The notes under the pieces were generated by a model. That model was given only the letters and a program-made list of their open reading frames with translations, made no database searches and was not told the DNA's origin. From Antedon bifida (lineage: Eukaryota > Echinodermata > Crinoidea > Comatulida > Antedonidae), in contig OY727103.1 of the NCBI GenBank assembly GCA_963402885.1, positions 3,820,501-3,884,500 of the forward strand: a stretch of 64,000 bases of DNA, given 5' to 3'. Shown here in pieces: positions 56,301 to 64,000 of the stretch. Made by a program: the position numbers and the translations under genes. How positions within the stretch are numbered: position 1 is the first letter of the stretch; every line of letters begins with the position of its first letter.

Positions 56301-58457
56301 AGTCTTAGGGAATGGACTTAAAAGAGTCGTGAGTTACAACCCTGGCACTAGGTAAGGATTGAACCCTGGACCTTGGGATTGAAAGGCATACATGTTAACA
56401 ACCAAGCTACAGCACCACTACAACTTACTTCATTGGGTTCGCTTTTGGATTATAATAAATTAGATCGCTCATCGTCATCTTGCTGCGGTCTGGTGGCGAT
56501 GTCTTCTTTATGTATCGTTTGCGTCGTTTGGCTGGTGTCTATAAAACAATTTTTAATTATAATACAGTGTGTCATATGTATCACATGTACGCCTGTATCA
56601 TGGAAGGTTAGGTCAAGTGCCTATGATTCAAGTATCACATGTGAAAGACACGAGATGCTGTACCACAGAATTTTCCTCTGATAGAATCAGAGTTGCATCA
56701 TAAAAGCCAACAACTTCTGAAGCCTTGTCGACACTATCAAACTTTATGTGACAAAAAAATGTGATATGCCAATATATGGACATGATGATGTCATATTACT
56801 ACCATATTTGTGCACATCACATTTATTTTGTCAAACTAGTTTGATAGTGTAGACAGAGCTTTAGTTTTAAAATATCAATGGCACACAATACCTCAGTCTC
56901 AAGCGCTTTGAGATCACGTAATCGTTTGTCTTGGATGGTTGGAGGTAGTGCAGCTCGTTTCTCCACCAAGCGTTCTGGCCGTGATGGTTGTTGGTTTGAC
57001 TTGGGGTGAACCGTTGGTTGAGACATTTGAGGCTTTGGTTGGGTTGAGGTAGATAATATTTCCCTGATGTTTTTCTGTGGCTTGTCCACCACATGTTTAT
57101 TTTGCAATACATCTAGAAATAGAAAACAATGGTTACTGCTACCATACTAAAATGCACAGTTCTCGAAACATTAAGGTTTTTGGCTACCTAAAAGCCTGTT
57201 TTCCTGTCGACGTTATTCGACGCTATCGTCGTTGATCGTTAACAGTTCAACAACGATCGTCTGAAAACGATCAAGTTGAAATGATAACGATAGCGAGTAC
57301 CTTTTCCTGTAAATCGTTAACATTTCAATGTTTACGTAGAAGATCGCCAATTATTGTTAACGATAGCGTCGAATAATGTTGACAGGAAAACAGGCTTTAG
57401 TTATCAAAATCATAAATACACATGGTTTCTCTGTCTTACATCTGAAGCTTGGTTCCCACTAGGACGCAATGCAAATGAGTTGACCAATGACAAGCAATTA
57501 CTTTCATTGCACTTAGGTTCTTGCTTTGCGTCCTAGTGGGACCATATAGACAAGGCATACCTGCAGACTTCTGTAGGGATACTGGAACCACTCTCCTTAC
57601 GTTGGGTGGATCCAATGTCTTAGCAGAATCAGCATTAGCTATAGCACCACAACTTTCTGATGTACCATTGGCGGTATGACAAATTACAGGTGTCTTTTCC
57701 TTTCTTGATGGTAACGGTAAACGCATTCTATTTTGACCAAGATTTGGCTTAGCAGAGAATTTTCTCCTACGCTGCGGATTTAAGCTTTCTTTTGACTGTG
57801 AGGGCGCTGTAGGTGATTGACTAACTTTATTAGAGGTATCCGATTCTTGCTCCTGTAGATAAAAATACATACATGGAATTCAATTACATTATTTAAAATA
57901 AACAATTTTTCAATTATGGCGATTATACTGTACTCTTGATTTTAAATTTTGTTTTGGTTAATGGTGAAATAAATGAAATATCTAAATTGTCTTACGTTTG
58001 TTGCGATTTCTTCAGACTCTGTTTGCACTAAAGGCTTGGAAGACTTGTCACCAGAAGCTCCTTCTGTTATAAATTTTGTGCAAGACAACTGGGGTTTGGA
58101 TACTTGTTGCACAGCCATCAGGGGCTTAGAATCTTTAGGGCTGGTGACCTGGGGCTTAGACACTTTGGGGCTGACCATCTGGGGCTTAGACACATTAAGA
58201 TTGGCCACCTGGGACTTAGACACTCTGAGGCTGGTGACCTGGGGCTTAGACAATTCAGGGCTGGCCACCTGGGGCTTAGACACTTCAAGTGCATTCTTAG
58301 CCTCAGATGATCCATTGTTGTCTGCTATAGGAATGCCTCTTTCAGTAGGAGTGTCCTTTGATGGTGTATTCTTGGCTTTACTGTCCGGCTTGACCACCTG
58401 CGATGACCTCCTGGAAGCAGCGAGATTGATAGAAGGCTTGATTTTAGCACGTCTCAT
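53356..58457 (-). CDS. BDP1: Transcription factor TFIIIB subunit BDP1 (B double prime)
   Basis: BDP1 is the TFIIIB component that, with TBP and BRF1/BRF2, places RNA polymerase III at its promoters. Ten coding exons on the minus strand: 58457-57996, 57852-57561, 57112-56892, 56538-56429, 56116-56039, 55703-55602, 55479-55349, 55163-55014, 54647-54549 and 54458-53356. They total 2748 bp, about 915 residues, with phases agreeing throughout. The start MRRAKIKPSINLAASRR resembles human MFRRARLSVKPNV. SDLIYYNPKANPM (about 349-361) is the conserved pre-SANT motif. The SANT domain (about 450-508) reads YASFRKRIHTSAWTK, then ALSMVGTDFTMINALFPKR, then KNKFKREERMN. The N-terminal exon has seven decapeptide repeats. 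The C-terminal exon is acidic, then Pro/Ser/Thr/Gln-rich. The long repeat tail of human BDP1 (about 2600 residues) is absent, as in most invertebrates. Confidence 0.93.
54718..54905 (+). mobile_element. SINE-like element, copy 2, in BDP1 intron 8
   Basis: It shares CAGTTAACCGTACCTAAAGAG-type start, CACTTTAAAGAACC, GGGGGTTACCCCGG and GATAGGACAGTGATTAAT with the copy at 2770, but lacks the part between the head and TTTAAAG. It seems inserted in a hairpin repeat of the TTAAGGGGACAC type (54700-54717 and 54906-54985). Confidence 0.65.
56293..56417 (-). mobile_element. tRNA-derived SINE in BDP1 intron 4, copy 2
   Basis: On the minus strand, GTAGCTTGGTTGTTAACATG (A box) and CAGGGTTCAATCCTTACC (B box) are followed by GTTGTAACTCACGACTC. 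It is about 80% alike to the copy at 50480. It ends about 10 bases from the BDP1 exon 4 donor. Confidence 0.75.
56720..56862. mobile_element. MITE family A in BDP1 intron 3
   Basis: AAGCCTTGTCGACACTATC at the left and GATAGTGTAGACAGAGCTTT at the right. The core has AATGTGATATGCC, ATATATGG and ACATGATG. It ends 30 bases from the exon 3 donor. Confidence 0.85.
57191..57398. mobile_element. MITE family C in BDP1 intron 2
   Basis: The perfect terminal inverted repeats are AAAGCCTGTTTTCCTGTC and GACAGGAAAACAGGCTTT. The interior is largely self-complementary, with ATTCGACGCTATCGT against ACGATAGCGTCGAAT and several GATCGT/ACGATC pairs, so the 208-bp element folds into one long hairpin. Confidence 0.88.
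57446..57543. mobile_element. MITE family B in BDP1 intron 2
   Basis: AGCTTGGTTCCCACTAGGAC at the left and TTTGCGTCCTAGTGGGACC at the right, with CAAATGAGTTGACCAATGAC inside. It is a short copy ending only about 17 bases from BDP1 exon 2. Confidence 0.75.
58074..58283 (-). repeat. Coding 30-bp repeat in BDP1 exon 1
   Basis: Seven tandem decapeptides of consensus VSKPQVTSPK (BDP1 residues about 59-128), for example VSKPQVASPE, LSKPQVTSLR and VSKPQMVSPK. The frame is kept, so length changes would alter the protein in ten-residue steps. Confidence 0.92.
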
Positions 58458-58484
58458 GATGGTGTTGATTTCAATTGTCAATAT

Positions 58485-60276
58485 CTAAAAGAAAATAACA
58501 GTGTTGTTTTTGTTTTTTTTAATTAATTTTTTATATATATATTTTTACTATGACATGTATTTTTACATGCAATCTGGCTCTTCGCCACGAGTTGTAATTT
58601 TGGTCGATTTTTTATATTTGAAATAAAATGAATAAGTGAGTGAATAATAATAATAAATAATCAACTTAGTACTGTACCCCTATTGTAGCTTTAGTAGTAG
58701 CTAGCTTACTTTAATTTTAACTATTAGGCCTGCCACATTTAGTAGGCCTAGGCTATCCATAGAGATATTATAGTGAACTATAATATCTCTATGGCCTATC
58801 CGATAATTATTTGATATAAATTAGATAATTATTGATTAATTTTTTTGAGCGAAAACTGGTTAAACCACGTATCCATATAGGCACTTTATCCGTTAATAAT
58901 ATTAATAAATATCGGTTAATTTTGGTTGTGGAAACACAGCCTAAAAAAGCATAATTTCCTACATACTACTACTCCTATATATTATAGGCATAAATAGCCT
59001 ACAAGCCTAGGCTTACCTAAAGCCAAGTTCTATGCCTAGATAAGATTATGACCGTTTATAAATAACTATATGTTGCATAGTCTAGGCTCCCTTGAAATGC
59101 ATTATCGAGGGGGCCTAAAGTATAATTCAACCGGAGGAGACAGAGAGTTCTTGCCGGCGTTGTCATTGCATAATATAACACAGTGGGTAGTAGTTACGTA
59201 AAGCTAGTTAAATATGTCTGAATTTTACATAATAAATAAAATATTATAACAGTTTGTATATATTAAATATACGAATGATTGTATTACCTTTTGAAATTAT
59301 TTTACTGGCATATTGTTGAGAGAATCTTTACTTTAATTTCATCGATCATCAAAAATAAGAATCTTCTTTGATCGCCAACGAAGTGTGAGGGCGCTAGGCA
59401 CATTTTCATCTCTCCTCATCATCACACAACAACAGCTCTCTCAATTGATTTTTTTTCGGAAAACAATTTACATCTTTTGTTTGTCGATTTATAAAGACAA
59501 GCAGAAGTAGCAGAATGGACCTAGCAGCATAAAATATTAAATTCGTCAGTTGAAGCTTATTCAAAATTGGTGGTGTTTTACAAATATTAGGAAAAAAAAA
59601 CCAAAAATCATAAATATGGATGCGAGAGTTGATCAAATAAACAAAAAATACAACATTTTGAATAGGCCATTTTGAAGTTTATAAAGTTATTTCACTTTTT
59701 ACAAAGACAAAATGAACATAAAATGGATAAAATGTATCAGATATATCATTTTTTTTCTTTTGTGAATAACTATTATAAATTATATTAATGGCCTATTCAA
59801 CAACAAAAATGTTTTGACCCACTGAGACCTTAATAATTTCCGTAAAATATATAAACTTCTATGGTAATATCAAACTATTATACAACTATTACTGCAGGTG
59901 CTCAACTTTTACCAGACATTTAATAAGCTTTTCAATATCAAAAATCAACAAATACAAAAAAAACAAGTTTTGGTAGAAACTGTTAATATATTTTGCCTTG
60001 AACAATAGCCAGTATTACTATTATATTATAGAGGTACCCTTCGCTGTCCATTCTATTATTCACCATCAATGTGTATTCATTGTTTTTTTATTACCAATAT
60101 TGTTCTTTTGAATTCCCAGCTGCAGTATTCATTTTTGTACAGAGCATTTTCAAGGGTGTGTGCCGACTTATTTGTACTTGTTTTTTTATATAGTTCTGTT
60201 TGGACTTTTTAAAATTGTTTATTATTTTGCCGTTCAAATCATCATTTTTACAGTAGGTGAACTTTTCTGTCTTTTG
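58485..60276. other. BDP1 5' region and SEM1 3' flank
   Basis: A BDP1 5' UTR exon boundary is at 58484 (acceptor TTTTCTTTTAG|ATATTG on the minus strand). Candidate upstream donors are AAAAG|GTAATAC near 59288 and TTTAG|GTAAGC near 59017. A perfect 18-bp inverted repeat with a 2-base spacer (58757-58794) is present. The rest is AT-rich. I see no gene. Confidence 0.45.
58757..58794. repeat. Perfect 38-bp cruciform
   Basis: CCATAGAGATATTATAGT, then GA, then the exact complement ACTATAATATCTCTATGG. Confidence 0.95.
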
Positions 60277-60516
60277 TTATGTTTTCATTGGTTCTTGTTG
60301 GTTGACCTTATTCCCTTGTATCTGAAGCTCTGTTCGTAGCTGTTGTGAGAAATCATCTTCAACGACATCGTCATCCCAGTTGTCTTCCCATACATTCACA
60401 TCTTCCGAATCCTCTTCATCCTCATTCCACTCTTCCGCTTGGAATTCTTCAAATTCATCATCTTCCTCCAATAAACCCAAGTCAACTTTTTTGTCTGATT
60501 TTTTTTTATCTTCCAT
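60277..60516 (-). CDS. SEM1: 26S proteasome subunit SEM1 (DSS1)
   Basis: SEM1 is a very acidic, mostly disordered protein of 79 residues (human 70) that stabilises the 19S proteasome lid and also binds BRCA2 and the TREX-2 complex. The sequence holds [15 protein letters not shown], the central EEWN segment, [16 protein letters not shown] and the C-terminal helix [11 protein letters not shown], nearly colinear with human SEM1. It has two acidic tryptophan-containing clusters and a slightly longer tail ([11 protein letters not shown]). The coding region is uninterrupted, whereas the human gene is split. An acceptor-like TTTTTTTTGTAG|AATTTATT at 60543, 27 bases before the ATG, and a good donor AATT|GTAAGT at 60918 suggest a 5' UTR intron, so I do not call it a retrocopy. 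Confidence 0.95.
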   Translation of the reverse strand: MEDKKKSDKKVDLGLLEEDDEFEEFQAEEWNEDEEDSEDVNVWEDNWDDDVVEDDFSQQLRTELQIQGNKVNQQEPMKT

Positions 60517-60630
60517 AGTTGTAGAGTGTCTTTAATAAATTCTACAAAAAAAAGACAATTTTATTTAAATGTGGTAAGGATAGCAGACGTATAGATTATA
60601 TTTGGTCACCTACTACAAAAATGGGTTCAC

Positions 60631-60680
60631 CCAAAAATAGCCACATCACATTTTTTTGTCACAGTGTAGACAGAGCTTAA
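60631..60680. mobile_element. MITE family A, partial
   Basis: Only the right half remains: CCACATCACATTTTTTTGTC, then ACAGTGTAGACAGAGCTTA. Confidence 0.65.
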
Positions 60681-61112
60681 GCCTACCTTGTAGAGGCCTA
60701 GTTGTATATAGTTGTAGACTACTAGGCTAGGCCCTTCTACTCTAGCCTAGATAGCTAAAAACAAAAGAGTACCAAGGCTATCCACCTCCAGTCCAGGCTC
60801 TGTCTGTGTGTGGGCCTCTCTACTACTACTAGAGGCTAGGCCTAGTAGCCAGTTTTTTTTCTACTAGTTTACCTAGCCTACTCAAACACAATACATGATA
60901 TTAACATTTGAACTTACAATTCTGGTATTTCACATAGACAGACGGTGCTTATTTAATTGATTATGTATTAAACTTCGCATGAAAATGTAAAAAACAACAA
61001 CTTGGAAATTGATTATGCCTGCTCATTCAGTCACCACCACCACACAACAAACACACGCGATACACTCGTATACTGAGGGCGCTTGTCGGAAAAGAAATAC
61101 ATACCCTATTGT

Positions 61113-61268
61113 AAAGATCTGTCCACACTATCAAACTTTATGTGACAACAAATCTGATGTACTGTACCCATATATGGACATGATGATTTCATATCAATGC
61201 CATATTTAAGCATATCACTATCATATTTGGACACATCGCACTTTTTTTGATAGTGTATAGACGGCTTT
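61113..61268. mobile_element. MITE family A, full but diverged
   Basis: AAAGATCTGTCCACACTATC at the left, TGATAGTGTATAGACGGCTTT at the right, and core ACCCATATATGGACATGATG. Confidence 0.8.
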
Positions 61269-61718
61269 AGGTATGGCTATCGCAGGCCTACAATACAATA
61301 TCACATTCTATTTGATCTGAAGATCTTTAATCATAATTTGACAATGATTGATCTTGCATTTTGTAGTGTCTGACTCATAAATAATTAACATTAATATTTA
61401 TATTTCACAATGTCGAATACGGTGGGAAAAAATTGCACTCGATGACGCCAGAGTTCAATGGAGTACTGTAGTTATTGAAAATCATGTGACCCACAATCGA
61501 TCTAACAAGTGTATAGGAAACAAAATAGGCTACAACAAACATCAGCATCGATATAGGAGGAAGAATTTATTTAAACAAACAATTTAGTTCCATTTCATTT
61601 TATTTAGTTTAGTGACCTGTATGTCGAAGATCTGCACATAATAGGCCTAGGGCACTGACACAAGTTAATAATTCACTACTTATTAATAACAAAAGGCGGC
61701 CATCCAAGCCTCATTCCT

Positions 61719-61724
61719 TATAAA
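61719..61724 (+). promoter_or_regulatory. TATA box of the 61.76-kb exon
   Basis: CTTATAAATTC sits 40 bases before the ATG at 61759. A start site about 30 bases downstream would leave a 5' UTR of only about 10 bases. Confidence 0.45.
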
Positions 61725-61758
61725 TTCAACCGAATATCAGCAACGAATCAGTTTAAAA

Positions 61759-61935
61759 ATGAAACGATTTTTTGTAGCAGTATCGTGCTGTTTAGCTTGT
61801 ATTTGTGTTACCTGTACCAGATTGAACATCAACATTACTATAATAAGCATGGTAAAAAGATGGAATGCCACCACAGAAGAACAGGAATCAAATAATACAT
61901 GTAATGAGATTCCGAATGCCAGTGCAACAAAGTCG
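61759..61935 (+). CDS. First coding exon of an unrecognised secreted protein
   Basis: The ATG opens MKRFFVAVSCCLACICVTC, a basic start followed by a hydrophobic core, typical of a signal peptide. Then come TRLNINITIISMVKRW and an N-glycosylation-rich stretch (NIT, NAT, NNT, NAS) ending SATKS at a good donor, AAGTCG|GTAAGC. The donor and TATA box support a real plus-strand exon of about 59 codons. Its next exon would lie beyond the minisatellite, possibly outside the window. I recognise no family. It could encode a peptide precursor or a small extracellular domain. The open frame continues 19 codons past the donor to a stop, so an unspliced 77-residue product is the alternative. Confidence 0.45.
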
Positions 61936-61984
61936 GTAAGCTCCAGCCATCGGCCTTCTTTCAATGATTACTCGTGTATCACCA

Positions 61985-63200
61985 CCCACTAACGTTAATA
62001 TAACCACTAACGTAACAAAAATCAACCACTAACGTAACAAAATTTAACTACTAACGTAATAACAGTTTAACCACTTACGTAACAAACTTCATTAAACACT
62101 AACGTAACAACATGTAACCACTAACGTAACAACAGTTTAACCACTTAATTACGTAACAAACTTCATTAACCACTAACGTAACAAAATGTAACCACTAACG
62201 TAACAAAATGTAACCACTAACGTAACAACAGTTTAACCACTAACGTAACAAACTTCATTAACCACTAACGTAACAAAATGTAACTACTAACGTAACAACA
62301 GTTTAACCACTAACGTAACCAACTTCATTAACCACAAACGTAACAAAATGTAACTACTAACGCAACAACAGTTTAACCACTAACGTAACCAACTTCATTA
62401 ACCACTAACGTAACAAAATGTAACCACTAACGCAACAACAGTTTAACCACTAACGTAACAAAATGTAACCACTAACGTAACAACAGTTTAACCACTAACG
62501 TAACCAACTTCATTAACCACTAACGTAACAAAATGTAACCACTAACGTAACAACAGATTAATCACTAACGTAACAAACTTCATTAACCACTAACGTAACA
62601 AAATGTAACCACTAACGCAACAACAGTTTAACCACTAACGTAACAAAATGTAACCACTAACGTAACAAACTTCATTAACCACTAACGTAACAAAATGTAA
62701 CTACTAACGTAACAACAGTTTAACCACTAACGTAACAAACTTCATTAACCACAAACGTAACAAAATGTAACCACTAACGTAACAAACTTCATTAACCACT
62801 AACGTAACAAAATGTAACTACTAACGTAACAACAGTTTAACCACTAACGTAACAACAGTTTAACCACTTACGTAACAAACTTCATTAACCACTAACGTAA
62901 CAAAATGTAACTACTAACGTAACAGTTTAACCACTAAAGCGTGGTTCCCACTAGCGACGCAACGCAAGGACGTAACGCAACGCAAGTGAATTGACCAATC
63001 ACAAGCGATGGCTTATTCGCTTGTGATTGCTAACTGTCTATAACTTCGCTTGTCATTGGTTAAAACGCTTGCGTTGCGTTTACGTCCTTGCGTTACGTTC
63101 TAGTGGGAACCACGCTTAACGTAACAACAGTTTAACCACTTACGTAACAAACTTCATTAACCACTAACGTAACAAAATGTAACCACTAACGTAGCAACAG
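61985..63200 (+). repeat. Minisatellite of 22-, 23- and 25-bp units with higher-order order
   Basis: Units share the 11-12-base core CCACTAACGTAAC and differ in the tail: AAAATGTAA, AACAGTTTAA or AAACTTCATTAA. The three forms follow one another in a recurring order, so the array has grown by amplifying multi-unit blocks. It is interrupted once, at 62938-63116, by a MITE. Confidence 0.95.
62938..63116. mobile_element. MITE family B, intact copy inside the minisatellite
   Basis: The terminal inverted repeats AGCGTGGTTCCCACTAG and CTAGTGGGAACCACGCT are perfect. Subterminal CGCAACGCAAG/CTTGCGTTGCG are also inverted. The interior GACCAATCACAAGCGA continues the hairpin. The flanks are TAA on both sides (62935-62937 and 63117-63119), and excising the element plus one TAA restores an ordinary CACTAACGTAAC unit. 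A 3-bp TAA duplication fits PIF/Harbinger-type elements. Confidence 0.92.
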
Positions 63201-63784
63201 TAGAAAATATTAAGATATGTTTGAACTTCTTTTAAGTTGGAAATCTCTCAGTTTTAATCCTGTGTGTTTTTTAGTCGATTGAAATAGTAAAGTACATGTA
63301 ACGATACACCACTACGACGTTTATATATTTTTTTTATTACAGTATTAATTAATACAAACGTTGAGAACCAACTGTCAGTAATAAAGTTTATTTGTATATT
63401 ATGTGTTTATAATAATGTAAAATCTGTAGCCAAATATAATTGCCATCATGAGAATTTTAAAATTAAAAATAAACTTTAGACTTGAATTGTCTAAGACGGC
63501 GACTGTTTTCTGTTATCTTACAAAATACCTATATCTCACCTCTGCAGTCACAAATTTCTTTGTTATGAGTGTACTTGCCTTTGTGTTATTACGCCTGAGG
63601 GAATAAACACTTGTGGAAGAGAGATTGGAATGTTCCATTCATCGCCAAGCAATACGTTACGTAAACGTATATTAAATCTATCAAAATAGTATTTAAAGAA
63701 AATCGGCTTGTCTTCAACATTATGGTGCTGTACTCGAGCTGTTTAAATAATTCGGAGGAGATAGGTAAATGCGAAGCTCTTCTT

Positions 63785-63885
63785 CTTCTTCTTGTTAACG
63801 TTTTTCGTCTTCCGACATTACGCTTTCCACAAGTTGTTTCCATTTTTGTCTGTTTATGGCAGGTATTTTTCAAGATAGACATCCA
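63785..63885 (-). mobile_element. Possible LINE 3'-end fragment
   Basis: One minus-strand frame reads PAINRQKWKQLVESVMSEDE, similar in form to the C-terminal end of RTE-type non-LTR retrotransposon proteins. It is followed by a GAAGAAGAAG simple tail. Too short for certainty. Confidence 0.3.
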
Positions 63886-64000
63886 TTAGACAGTGTATAC
63901 CACGATCGGAAAACACCCTTATTTGGGGCAAATCGTTGAACCTAAATTCGTTTTAATCGTCAATAATTAATGATCTAACTCAACTTAATTAGTAAACAGG

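Larger units (their letters stand above)
60517..61758. other. SEM1 5' region and intergenic
   Basis: This holds the presumed SEM1 5' UTR intron (60544-60917) with a partial MITE A (60631-60680), a probable first exon or promoter near 60918-61060 (CACCACCACCACACAACAAACACAC), and a MITE A at 61113-61268. Upstream of the next exon, a TATAAA is at 61719. Confidence 0.45.
61937..64000. other. Presumed intron or intergenic right end
   Basis: Minisatellite (61985-63200) interrupted by a MITE, then AT-rich sequence with a probable LINE fragment near 63790-63885. An acceptor-like TTTTTTTTATTACAG at 63344 leads into no clear coding sequence. Confidence 0.45.

Noticed and set aside
57973-58488. Plus-strand 171-codon frame with WGLDTLRL-type repeats
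   Set aside because: It is the antisense of BDP1 exon 1, whose minus-strand frame has family similarity and correct splice phases.
61985-63200. CRISPR-like array (short direct repeats with spacers)
   Set aside because: The spacers are themselves repeated, there is no cas gene, and the context is animal; this is a minisatellite.

Overview
The window reads as a stretch of AT-rich, intron-rich animal chromosome. The genes are spliced metazoan genes with short exons, most of them with canonical GT-AG boundaries, and no bacterial-style operons appear. The MITF family member has separate A-type and M-like first exons, and the introns are full of small hairpin transposons (MITEs), tRNA-derived SINEs and minisatellites. 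I infer an invertebrate deuterostome. An echinoderm is plausible, but the sequence alone does not prove this.

Layout. (1) About 0.8-29.7 kb, minus strand: the 5' half of a MiT/TFE (MITF/TFEB-type) transcription factor gene. It has an A-type first exon at 29.7 kb, the MTSR exon at 16.5 kb, an M-like alternative first exon at 13.5 kb and the shared exon 2 at 0.9 kb. The bHLH-zipper exons lie beyond the left edge. (2) 31.3-46.1 kb, plus strand: three tandem four-exon SLC16 (monocarboxylate transporter) genes with identical intron phases, diverged tails and a nearly identical 170-bp block. (3) 46.6-52.5 kb, plus: complete EEFSEC, the selenocysteine elongation factor, in 16 coding exons. One of its introns is a minor-class AT-AC intron, and another starts with a tandem array of copies of its own 5' splice site. 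(4) 58.5-53.4 kb, minus: complete BDP1, a TFIIIB subunit, tail to tail with EEFSEC. (5) 60.5-60.3 kb, minus: SEM1/DSS1. (6) 61.76 kb, plus: a TATA box and a signal-peptide exon of an unrecognised secreted protein. Its presumed intron holds a 1.2-kb minisatellite interrupted by a MITE with a clean TAA target duplication.

The genes do not form one pathway. EEFSEC delivers Sec-tRNA, which is made by RNA polymerase III with TFIIIB (BDP1), so that adjacency is suggestive only. I found no exotic system. The strongest leads are the M-like MITF first exon, the AT-AC intron and the splice-site-duplicating satellite in EEFSEC. Exon joins below are my own reading of splice signals, reading phase and family similarity, with no transcript data.
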